From Micrasema longulum (Eukaryota; Arthropoda; Insecta; Trichoptera; Brachycentridae): 64,000 nt of DNA. The notes below the pieces were generated by a model. The model saw only the letters and a list, made by a program, of their open reading frames with translations. It was not told the origin of the DNA and made no database searches. Within the stretch, counting starts at the first letter, position 1; each line of letters starts with the position of its first letter. The stretch covers positions 248,001 through 312,000 of the forward strand of contig JAGVSM010001251.1 of assembly GCA_022494885.1 (NCBI GenBank), given 5' to 3'. Shown here in pieces: positions 1 through 10,019 of this stretch. Position numbers and translations under genes: made by a program.

Positions 1-290
1 GAAACAATTCTGAATTCCCGTTAAAGTAAGTAATGGTTACAAGTGCAATACGATAGATAAGACGTTAAACAAATAGGAAAATATCACACTACACCAGTGT
101 GGGATGAAAATGGATTGGCATGGTTTAGCTTCAAGTCTTATATGTTTATCGTGTTTATGAATACATTATATACCATTATTTTAATGCTTTTTTTGTCTTT
201 GCTACATAGTTTTATATTTTATTTTTGCTCAGTTTCTTGTTATTTTTCGTATTTTTCTTCATGTAACTATTGTAATCAGCTTAGGCTGCA

Positions 291-653
291 TATACAGGAT
301 GTTTTTTAAACCTTTTCACATCCAAAACCACGATGATCAGTATGAGCAAGTAGACATATTGGCACATTAAAATATTTTTTTTAAATGAATAACTTTTTAA
401 AATAAATAAAATATCAAAAAAAGCAAATGGTTGCTTACTTCTGCAGGGGAGAAACGAGAAGGAAGAAGGGGGGAGTCTGATACTGCGCCGCGCTCCCCTC
501 GCTTCTCCTCTGCAGAAGTAAGCAACCATTTGTTTTTTCAAATATTTTTTTTTTAAATTTTTCTTTGTTCTAAATATTTTTTTTAAATATGCTAATATGT
601 CTTCTTGCCATCGTGGTTTCGGATGTGACAGGGTATAAAGAACACCCTGTATA
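291..653. mobile_element. Foldback/MITE-like element with very long inverted repeats
   Basis: The interval is almost one large palindrome. The left end (TATACAGGATGTTTT) and the reverse complement of the right end (TATACAGGGTGTTCT) match. The arms continue through a CACATCC...ACCACGATG block, a GACATATT block and T-rich runs. The inner arms, 424-458 and 498-532, match at about 33 of 35 positions. The central loop is a G/A-rich segment near 459-497. No transposase ORF is present; the 86-aa antisense ORF over it only reflects the palindrome. The superfamily is not assigned, although the CAGGGTGTT terminus is common among arthropod terminal-inverted-repeat elements. Confidence 0.8.
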
Positions 654-3570
654 AATAAATAAATATTCTTGTTTTTTTTCTAACTAATTCGATACTCTTC
701 TAATGAGAATATTTTATATACTTATTTGTAAAATTATTGAATTTGTAAAAAAATGTAAAATGAGATTTGTTAAGTGGGAAATCTAGTCATGTTCTTCTTA
801 TTTAGAGTTTGTGACTACGAGTACGTTTACAAATCCACTATAATTAGACTGGATCTTTAAAAATGTTTATGTTTTCTTTTAAAGTAAAAAATTTACACTC
901 GTTTTTAAAAGAACTTTGAAAGTTCACCTAGTTAAATTATACTTTGTATGCTTTTAAAGTCGTAAAGCTAAATCTGCTCAGTTGCGAGTAACAACTCAAG
1001 CCATATCCTTATTTTACTATCACCCTAAATGTGTGTATTAGCCAAGTGAGTACCCCATGCAAAGACCATATTTTATTTTAGTAGAGTTTAAAAGGCTGAA
1101 GCCTAAATGGGCAGTGAGATACGCTGGTTTTATATTCACACACCCAAGAGGCTGTTGAACACGTGCCTTATCAATAAATTTCCCTTTTTAAACTAAAAGG
1201 TTCGCGAACAACGCGGTAAATTCTATGATTTGTTCAAGTTCGGATGACTTTTGGGCCTCCCGCCGCCGCCGCCTTCAATGTAGGGTGGACCTAGATATTG
1301 ATTCCTCCTTACATCGGCCGTTACATAAAGCATTAAAACTGGTAAGTGTAACGTAATTTTATTGCGGTGTTTGTTTCTGGGAACCGCCTATACCTAGAAA
1401 AATTTCCGCCTATATAATTTTCCTAAGGTTACATTTTATGTTCGTGAAGTAACACTTTCCCCTCAGTAGAAATGTGAGAATCAAATCTTTATGAAGAAGT
1501 CTGAAAAAGTTTTTTTTTATGTTTAATCAATACGTGTGGTGGTGGTTTATTTATTTTGCATCAAATAGCGTCTAGATCTTATTTTCATTCTTGAAAGAAA
1601 CTACAAACATCTATGTAGTTTTATTAGCTTTTGCCCAGTAAAATAAGTCCCGGTTTTTATCCTTACATTTGCATAAATTAGCTAAAGAATCTTTGGGTAG
1701 TAGATGATTACTAAAAACCAGTAAAAGTTTCTTTTATAGCAGAGAAACGTTTGATATTCGAAAACCCACGTAGGTCGTTCGTCTAAATATAGGCGAGATC
1801 AATTTTACACACTTCCGTGGTCCGCCGGCACCTTCCAGCGATCGATGCGTACGTCTTCCGGAACACTTGTTCCATTATGGTCCTTTATCCAACCTCTGTT
1901 GGACCTACCTATATGTACAGTGAGGCACAGTAAAGGACACTGCGTTATTCCGTCACTTTAAGGATACCTTCGTCCTCTCGTTAACGCACATCTCAATGAG
2001 CATTAAACCTCTCGCTATCGATTTATTACCGAGGTTGTCTTTTACGGCGTGTAATTTTAATTTCATAAGCATTAAATTTAATATCGATAATCTGATTAGG
2101 AAACTGGCGATGTAAATTATTTTGTGTGGATATATTTATATTTCAAGCTATTTAATTCAATTATCCGCTTTGCGGTAGATCGTTGTATCGTCGATATTAT
2201 AGTATAATTAGGTTTATTAAATTAGGTATGCTTTATTTAAGCCTTATAAAAAACATTCCCTTATAAGTTGTTTATGTTTGGAGTTGTAGTTTACAATCTT
2301 TTTCCATGTGATAATTACATCTTTGTTCTATAATTTATTTGTACAAACACATGATGTATACTTATTTCATTATTATTATATTATTACTTTATTCCCCATA
2401 TTTGATCACTTAACATATACCTACTCATGATATGCCAACTAAACATACAGTTCAGTACAAAAGATCAATAATTTACTTTGAAAATTAAAAAAAAAAATAC
2501 AATAAAGTGAGACGTTGTGTCCAAAAATGTCACACCAAATAAAAATTAAACAAGGTAATACTTCAAAATCTTTGACAACAAATGAAATTCATTAAAATTT
2601 ATGAAAATAAAACAACATGACAGCCAAAGTATAATTCTGGTATTTTAAACCGATAACTCAATTATTGTTGTTTCGTTATTTCAATGTCTTAATATTCTAA
2701 ATTATCTCGGGTTACAAAGTATTAATTAATTCCGAAATGCATATAGTGTTTGTTAAGATCATCCCCTTTACTAATAAAGAGCACACGACCGTACTAAAAT
2801 AATCCAGGCCAAGCATTTTCATGGCGTTCACGTCTTTTCGTGTTATGCTGCATAAACTTAATATGTTAAGTTTTAACATCGTCAATCTGTAATAATCCAT
2901 TAAATGTATTTGTATCTATATTGCACAGTGCAGACCTCACTGCTTCATTTGGATAAAAACTGTTCCAAAAAGGATACTAGTACGACTTTGAGTTTTAACT
3001 TTTAAAATGTTGAGCTACAAAATGTCTTTACACGCGGTGATGTAACATCGTGTTACCTCCTATGGTGTTTTTAAACTTTTTTCGCATACTTTCGATTATT
3101 TATAATATTTCATTAAAAAAATGTTACACAGGCATTGATTGTAAAAATTATATTGTCATTGGAAGACATACGCGATTTTCTGGACATTTGACTTATTTTC
3201 AGAAATTTAGTTATTTCATATTTTCCAAATGAAAACAATTATTTAATTATTTATACATCAACAGTTTAAAGAACCTTATACGAAAAAAATGTCTTACAGA
3301 AATAATCACAGCACTGAACAATTCATGGTGTAATGGGTAATATAAAATATAATAGTATAGTTAAAACTAAACAATTAAGTTAAAATGAAATATAAAAAAA
3401 CAACAAAAATTGTATGTTCTAAATATAAATATAACCATATAAAGTTAAGAATAATTAAACATAAAATTTAGTTTGTAATAAACTAGATAATAATAAAAAA
3501 TGAAAAACAATGCAACGTTAATACTTAATAAGTTTTTTAGAGCAATTCGAAAACTTAATTATCTAAATAA
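654..3570. other. AT-rich intronic sequence, no gene seen
   Basis: No coding exon is supported. There is a short (CCG)n patch at about 1259-1274. A good donor-like ATGTAAGT/GGTAAGTG word lies near 1341, but no convincing open exon is attached to it. A moderately GC-rich segment at 1800-2040 has no recognisable product. Confidence 0.5.
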
Positions 3571-3574
3571 CACC

Positions 3575-3665
3575 TTTATTTTATCAGTTGGTTGGAAGAA
3601 TAAGCCATTTGGCAATAAATCCACCAATGTACAATTTATATTACGTACAACACGATAAAATCAAC
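3575..3665 (-). repeat. Dispersed repeat, likely LINE 3' UTR tail, copy 1
   Basis: It shares the words TTGGTTGG, GCCATTTGGCAATAA and ATTACGTACAA, in order, with 7475-7560. Read on the minus strand the core is TTATTGCCAAATGGC, a form I associate with the 3' UTRs of insect LINEs. No coding sequence is attached. Confidence 0.5.
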
Positions 3666-3669
3666 AAAA

Positions 3670-5235
3670 AAATATATACCTATCTAAAGAAACAAGGTTA
3701 AATTTAATAATAAATTAAAAAATAAATCAAAGACCTTTTTAAAAATAACGAGTGAGATTACATTTTAATTCATTAACAGAATTTAGATTGAAAATATAAA
3801 ATATTTGTTCAAACTGATTTCCGTACCTATGTATCCTGAATATAGAGGAGTGCATTTCGAAGTTAGTTCGTGAATTGTTAAAAAACAATATTTTTTACTT
3901 CTAGTGCACCTACCAGGTAGTCAAATTTGAATTAGCTCAAGCAGAGCAGGGCTGTCAATTGTTGATTTCATTATTTTAAATAAGAATAACAAATCAGCTA
4001 TAACTCTTCAGTCTGACAATTCAAGTCATCTCCTTTCACTTCTAAGGAAGTCATAATTTAAGGATTCTATACGTATTTGAAATTTATAATTCATAATTAA
4101 TTTATAACAGCGCAAGAATTAATTTTGTGTCCTTTCGATAGCAAGATAGTGAATTTCACAATAGGGTGACCAAACCGGTATTCAAGTCTACTCCTTAATC
4201 GGAAATAGGCCTACAAACAATGACAAATTAAACAAAAAAATTGAAGGAAACTCAATTCATGATCACAATTATATAAGAAAAAGTAAGAGAATGCTTATCC
4301 GGACCAGCTGTTTTGAAAAATATCAAATGATTAAAAGATACAGAAAGCTAAGAAACTAACCTTATTGCCGGCAAAGCTACCATCTATCTCCTACCATCGC
4401 AAACCATTAAGCCCGCCCTGTCGGTTTTCAGTGATTTTATTTACATAGTACCATCGTCTTATCGCGTACACTTTGAGGGGAGAGAGACTTAACTTATGGC
4501 CGAGGGGGACTCTGAAACAACTTTGGACTGCGCTATAAATTTTGTTTGACCTTTATTAAGTTTACACGCGGTGAGTGCTTGTATGTATCTCCTCCAAAGT
4601 CCAATTTACGGCCTCGAAGTTTCCTCGTACGCATACATCAAGGGTCCATGCAAACATTTCGTCATACGTAGACTGCAAATCCTCTCACTTCCCCGGAAAG
4701 ATTGATATACCTAACTTTCGTAGGACTTTGCGTCTTCGGCGTCAACAACAAACACATAATACTGACATTATAATTTACTGTCTTACGCAAACTATCATCA
4801 TAAAATATTAATATACATTTTCGTACAAATAAACTTTAGGGCTTAAATTTAGTTTTTCATTTACCTTTTAAAGACATATGTAAAACTATAAAAATATTGC
4901 ATGATAATTGAACAATTATGAAGTAAGAAATTTCAACGTATTCATAATCGATGAAGATATCACTATACATAATGTCTTAACCCATTGCTTATACTCAATG
5001 GTTTTAGATCTGATTCTTGGTAATATCTCTGTAATTGTAGTCTATTCTTAATCTGGTTTCATATTAATCACCGTAATTGGGCATTTCTTTTGTTTTTTTT
5101 TTAAGATATGGTTTTCGAAAATATTTTGAGGTCAAATTTAACCCCTTTAGAAGGTATAAATGTTAATATATTACGAGAGGTTTGTTAAACATTTTATTAA
5201 AAATGTGTGTAGTTTGTTTCAAGTGAAGGCGTTTA
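3670..5235. other. AT-rich intronic sequence, no gene seen
   Basis: Only AT-rich sequence and short chance ORFs are visible. The 78-codon ORF at 4575-4811 has no recognisable domain and no supporting splice structure. Confidence 0.5.
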
Positions 5236-5239
5236 CTGG

Positions 5240-5300
5240 GCCTTCAGACAGTGCGTTAAGTGGCCACTCAAACCAGTCTGTGTCGGACACCACTTAATAT
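5240..5300 (+). repeat. Short dispersed repeat related to the 52.5-kb foldback
   Basis: It contains ACAGTGCGTTAAGTGGCCAC followed by TCAAACCAG. The same motif, an imperfect AAGTGGCCACTT palindrome followed by AAACCAG, occurs at 35885-35935 and in both arms of the foldback at 52530-52888. This looks like an isolated terminus. Confidence 0.4.
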
Positions 5301-5649
5301 TACATTTTAAAAACAATTTTATGTTAGTTTTTATAAGAAAATTTATTTGAGGATGTAATCCATCTAGAATCCGATTGCTTTTGTAACTTGGTTATAAGTT
5401 TAGACTATACCTTGTCTGCGTAATCTATAATTGTGAAAGCACTACAATTAATTATATGAATCATAAACATAAACGTATAAAACATGTGAGTCGAGGTCCT
5501 GGATTTAAATAAGTAATTTTAAATTTTATAATTTATTTTTTTTGTTATTTTTTATGTATGATTTGAATTTCATTTTGATATTTGATAGTCCGGCGCACTC
5601 TGCTACTATTAGTTTAATTTGTTTAATTTTGAATTAGTTTTTTTTTTTA

Positions 5650-6253
5650 TTTTATCCCGCGCGAAACAAGAGCGCGGGAAATCGGGCTATTTACGTAATT
5701 GTATTGAAAATATTTTTTCCACCTTTACATGTTTTTTGTATAAATTCAAGTAAAGAACTCAAATCCATAAAGATTGGCGGATTGGTTTTCACAGTGAAAT
5801 TGGGCCCTCGCCTCGGGGCGTTTGTAGTCGTTCTTGGAAAAATCAGTGGGCCGGATTCAGGAGCGCGAAAGTTTGAATCTGGCCGTCGGCGGAGCGAGAT
5901 GGAAATGACGATGCCGGGCGCACCTGTAGCAATCTTCAGATTACTGAGCACTCAGCCCTGCAGTCGTGGCTAATCACGTCTATAGTCTGACCGAAGGTTC
6001 CTCCTGCTTGCAGACCGCTGTGTAAGCCAGGCTCTAGATGGGGTTATCCCACGGCCTAAACAATTATGTTCTGACCGCGACCTCTCTTTCGACAACGCTA
6101 GTACCTACCCTCGGAGAACGAACATCGCGCGAAGTGAGGCCGTGGCCTGGTGCACTGTCCCTGCGTTCATCTCACGAAAGATCACAGGGTCCAGCCGGCT
6201 TGCCGGCAGCCAGCTCGGTTCCAAATTTACATCCATCAAAAAAAAAAAAAAAC
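5650..6253 (+). mobile_element. GC-rich poly(A)-tailed retroposon candidate, family unknown
   Basis: A block of clearly higher GC content than its surroundings starts at a hairpin (TCCCGCGC pairing with GCGCGGGA near 5655-5680) and ends in a run of A at 6239-6253. ORFs of 60-89 codons occur on both strands, as expected for GC-rich sequence, and none shows a domain I recognise. The abrupt composition change plus the terminal poly(A) suggests an inserted retrotranscript: a LINE 3' UTR, a SINE or a processed RNA. No internal promoter boxes were recognised. A host CpG-rich exon or UTR is an alternative. Confidence 0.45.
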
Positions 6254-6459
6254 TAAATTCAGCAATTGTACATAATATATAATTCAAGTAATGCTATTTG
6301 ATATGAATTTTGAGGCGATTTTTTTATATTGCACCCGATTCCTTATTTTATCAGTAAATTTACTTTGAATTTTTTTGCATCTACTTTTCATTATGCAGCG
6401 GGCATGGATGATGATGAAAAATCATATTTCATCAAAAATATTTAATTTAAAAAAATTAT

Positions 6460-7304
6460 GAATCTTAAGCATAACATCTTATCTTCACTTAATCCTTTTA
6501 ATGTCAATGGAACCAATATTCAATACAGGAAAACCGTAAAAAATCTAGGAGTACAAATAGATGAACATCTATGCTGGCTATACACTCACTAAGAAGGTTG
6601 TGAAAATTCTTACACATTAATAAGAAATGCATCCTTGTTTATTTATTTTTTTTTTTTTTTGCACCACAACAGGCCAGGAGGCCCAATTACAGTGGTAAAT
6701 TACATCACAGAACACCTAGGCTTGAGAAAAATCACATTTTAATTTTTGTTTTCTCTCCGGGAATCGAACCCGGAACCTTTCGTGTGTGATTTAAACGTCT
6801 TGACCACTACACCACGGAGGCCGCCAAGCACCTTGTACAAGTATTACTACTAGCCATTCTAGATTACGCTGATGTTTCTATGACTGATTTAAGCTGTGAG
6901 CAACTCGATACACTTTAACGACTTCAGAATACATGCATAAGGTACATTTTTGGTCTTAGGAAATATGACCACATTTCTGATTATCGTAGGCAACTGAAAT
7001 GGCTCAAAATTAGACAACGGAGAGACTATCACTCTCTCTCACTTCTGTTCAATGTAATTCATAGTCTTAATGCTCCTTTATACCTGCGTGAATTTTTCAA
7101 CGCTGATCAGTTCATGGTTTACCTCTTCATTCTAATACTCAAGGCACTCTCTTAATACCCATCCACAATTCCTTTTTCTTCTCTAACTCATATAGTGTCC
7201 ATGCGGCTCGACTGTGGAATGATCTCCCATCCACCATCAAAGATGTTACTACATTACCTCTGTTTAAAGCACGTCTGAAGAAACATCTCTTTTCTCTTCC
7301 TTAA
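6460..7304 (+). pseudogene. CR1/L2-like LINE ORF2 C-terminus, interrupted by a SINE
   Basis: The first piece (to about 6638) reads KTVKNLGVQIDEHLCW, the K.LGV.ID..L.W block that follows the palm domain in CR1/L2/Jockey-type reverse transcriptases. After the SINE at 6640-6827 the frame resumes with ILDYADV, FGLRKYDHISDYRRQLKWLK and RRDYHSLSLLFNVIHS. It closes with AARLWNDLPSTIK and F-K-LKKHLF before a stop at 7302-7304. In-frame stops (for example after EQLDTL near 6915) and a frameshift near 7130 show that the copy is dead. The domain order matches the usual C-terminal tail of this LINE group. The copy is 5'-truncated, as most LINE insertions are. Confidence 0.88.
6640..6827 (-). mobile_element. 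tRNA-derived SINE (family A), copy 1, inserted in the LINE
   Basis: On the minus strand it opens with a tRNA-like head. The A-box-like TGGTGTAGTGGTCAAG lies at about 6801-6816 and the B box GGTTCGATTCC at about 6759-6775. A body follows (antisense CAACAGGCCAGGAGGCCCAA), then a poly(T) run, which is a poly(A) tail on the element's own strand. The flanks GCATCCTTGT and GCACCTTGT look like a degenerate target-site duplication. A second copy lies at 48690-48855. A functional tRNA gene is unlikely because of the tail, the body and the second copy. Confidence 0.85.
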
Positions 7305-7474
7305 TCACTCCTCCTTTCCTTTTTCCTCTTTTTTCCTTTTTCCCATAGAGTAATTGTTTTGATTTAAGGTAATTAATAAACAAATACATTTATTTCTATT
7401 TTTTCATATATTTAGCTTTTTAATCTTTATTTTCTATTGAATATGTTATTTAACTTGAAATTCAAAAATAAACT

Positions 7475-7560
7475 TTTATTATATTGGTTGGTTGAATAAA
7501 ATTGCCATTTGGCAATAAGCCCGCCAATTTTCAAATAACATTACGTACAAAAAGTTAAAT
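7475..7560 (-). repeat. Dispersed repeat, likely LINE 3' UTR tail, copy 2
   Basis: It shares TTGGTTGG, GCCATTTGGCAATAA and ATTACGTACAA with 3575-3665. It lies 170 bp downstream of the CR1/L2-like stop codon, but in the opposite orientation. Confidence 0.5.
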
Positions 7561-7942
7561 AAATATTATTAAAAAATTAAAAAATCTTCCAACATTATTT
7601 TTTTTAAATATGATTTTGTATTTTGCTGACGTGCTTTTTTGACTTCTAATCATAAATGCCTAAATAGTCAGGGCATCAAACGTAAACGCTTACCTAAAGG
7701 ATATACAATTATTAAAACTAGTTGAATGTAAGCATTCCAGTTTTTGTTATGAAAAAACTAGTCACACGACGTCACTGTATATAACAAAGGTTCACACAAG
7801 TTTACAAGGGCCACCGCTGCTTTTATTTTCATCCACTCAACGCCGAAGGGGTGTATTTCGCGCGTCCACATATTTAATTAAAGTCCAAATGGATTCAACC
7901 CCCCCCCCTCACCACTGGCATGACGACAATGGGACGGTAATG

Positions 7943-8933
7943 AATTTATCGATATTCGTCGATAAAGTTAAATCGAATATTCAATGCGAAAAATTGAATT
8001 TGTACGGGTTTTTGTCAAAACCATGATTGGTTGTATGTTATCGACAAAAAAAACAAAAAGTTTTATTCAAATATTATAAATTGATTTATTTCAGCACTTT
8101 TTCCTTGTACGCATTTGATGGTGCAATGGTCCACTAACCGAAGCATTTCTCGATTTTTTGTTATATTAAGGCAACATCATACAATTGATCGCATCTAAAC
8201 TACTCTTAAACGATTTGATTTACGTTTTGACCCATAAGTTTCTTTGCAGACGTCGCTCAGTACATAACTCCCGATTTGAATTCAGCTATGCCGTGTTGTG
8301 TTGTTTTAAAGTGTAGAAATGCTGCTGGGATAAAAAGGAAACAGGGTGGGATCTCATTTTATGTGTAAGTAGCAAATGCATGTCTAAGTAGCAAATGCAT
8401 TACTCGAACATTTCATTTACACTACTTTTTATTAATAAGAACATTGGTTTTAATTAATTCAATGGAATTTTATCTAAATTTTTGGTCATCTAATGAGAGA
8501 ACTAACGCAAATTGGACCTCTCGGATTAAACAACCCCATGGTGGACATTTGATTAACAGTATTTTTCAAACATCAGTTATCATTTAATATGACAAAAAAA
8601 TATTCATTTTTGTAAAATAAAATTTGTTTAATTTTTTAAGTTTAAAGTTCATTAATTCTACAACTCTTATTTAATAACCTTTTACTTATCTACTCTCTTG
8701 TGTCAATCAATGTTTCCCCGCGTAGAATAAAATTTAAGAGTTTAGACCATTTGTGTTATGGTTATATTTTTCGCAATCTGGCAACATTGCCGCTCAAATT
8801 ATGTGAATATTTATTAGATTTTGCAGTTTGGAAGAATCAAGCTAAATGTGAATAAAAGTTTTAATTAGTTACGCAATGATTGAGGAACAGTGGGATAAAA
8901 AACTCGATTTTATATCGACGAACATCGGTAAAT
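7943..8933 (+). mobile_element. Inverted-repeat DNA element carrying a THAP-like exon
   Basis: The left end at 7943-7976 contains ATTTATCGATATTCGTCGAT. The reverse complement of 8902-8933 contains ATTTACCGATGTTCGTCGAT, so the arms match at 18 of 20 positions. The similarity continues as an A/T-rich stretch into AATCGA and ATCGAG. The 0.99-kb interval encloses a THAP-domain start (8288-8364). A THAP domain inside inverted repeats fits a P-element-like or other THAP-transposase element with its catalytic core deleted. The exact ends and target duplication were not resolved, and no catalytic region is visible. Confidence 0.6.
8288..8364 (+). pseudogene. THAP zinc-finger N-terminal exon (partial)
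   Basis: The ATG at 8288 opens MPCCVVLKCRN, about 12 residues, then QGGISFY. This is the start of a THAP (C2CH zinc-dependent DNA-binding) domain: Met-Pro, the first cysteine pair as C-x4-C (Cys4 and Cys9 here), a basic loop and the GISFY strand. The frame stops at 8366-8368, but a strong donor GTAAGT at 8365-8370 lies just before, so this is an exon rather than a whole protein. The rest of the domain (the tryptophan strand, the C..H pair and AVPTIF) was not found with confidence within the next kilobase. The function is inferred to be DNA binding by a transposase or its relic. A host THAP gene is an alternative, but the flanking inverted repeats favour an element. A 16-bp direct repeat, TAAGTAGCAAATGCAT, follows the donor. 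Confidence 0.6.
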
Positions 8934-9785
8934 CGCTTATCACATAATTGTGATCAAGGGCCTCGACTCATTCTACCAAAGTACATAACACCACCTAGGT
9001 TTGAGTAAATTAGGTACCTGTTTGGTCACTATATTAGGAATTTCATCCACTTAATGCTTGGATTATATCATTATTCTTCCACCCTCTCGCATTCGCCCCT
9101 AATGGAGCTCGGGTATCAATTGCAGAGTTATCTTGATCGTAAATTACATCTTTCAATAGAAAATCATTTATTTGTAACGTTAAAATGCAAAAACTATGTT
9201 CAGTACTTTCGATCAAATGTCGGTTCAACAAATATTTATTAAAACTTTGTTTTAAAATTTAACAAAAAACTGTTGAAAGATCTTTTAACTCTTGTGTGGC
9301 TGTGATGTCACACTAGTAGACATAAGACACAATAGTTGATATATCTCTCTTTTTTTTTTAAATGATGAGCATGTGTTTTTTGTAATCTTCAAATAAACAT
9401 TTTCACACCGGATATGGAAAGTAAAATTTCTATAACTATGTTAATCCAAAAAATATTTATCCTTACTACGCGAAGAATGAATGTCCGCTAATTCAGCAAC
9501 ACATCTGTTTAAAAGAGAGCACGAAGATAGAACTCATAACAATGAAGACAGAGACGGTTTTCTGTGGCGAGTGTTGTGTAAAACAGATTTAGTTGGTAGA
9601 TGACAGTGATGGAGGACGCACGCGCGTAATTTAATTTATTTGTTCATTTTTTTATTATTTTGCTATAACGGGGCAAAATTATATGTTTTTTGCATAAGTT
9701 ATGGAAAGGGAATTATTAAACAGTATTTCTCCATGTTTTTTTTCTGAACCTTAGAATATTCCGTCTTTTACTAGTGGTAAAACGA

Positions 9786-9838
9786 TGTTACATCACCGCC
9801 CGCAAAGGAATAATTTACCACACTATTTTAAGAGTTAA
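9786..9838 (+). repeat. Dispersed short repeat shared with 63.9 kb
   Basis: TGTTACATCACC, GCAAAGGAATAATT, ACCACACT and TTTTAAGAGTTAA occur here in the same order as related words at 63920-63976. The origin is unknown. Confidence 0.5.
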
Positions 9839-9880
9839 TGCATAAATCATTGACCTCCGATTTATGAAAATTGCGGGTTT

Positions 9881-10018
9881 TTAAATTTTTAAATAATATT
9901 TTTGTATGTTACGTATAAAAAAAACCTTTAAATACGTTCCGTATTTTTAAATTTTTAAATAATATTTTTGTATGTTATGTATAAAAAAAACCTTTAAATA
10001 CTTTCCGTATTTTTAAAT
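9881..10018 (+). repeat. 66-bp tandem duplication
   Basis: A 66-bp unit starting TTAAATTTTTAAATAATATT occurs at 9881-9946 and again at 9947-10012, with only about two differences (ACGTA/ATGTA and CGTTCC/CTTTCC). A short partial third repeat (TTAAAT) follows. Confidence 0.9.
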
Positions 10019-10019
10019 G

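Noticed and set aside
281..541. 86-codon minus-strand ORF
   Set aside because: It runs through the palindromic foldback element and reads the repeat, not a gene.
1320..1350. Possible exon ending at the GGTAAGTG donor-like site near 1341
   Set aside because: No open, recognisable coding sequence or acceptor pairs with it.
6750..6825. A genuine tRNA gene on the minus strand
   Set aside because: A and B boxes are good, but a SINE body and poly(A) tail follow, and a second copy with the same body exists at 48.7 kb.
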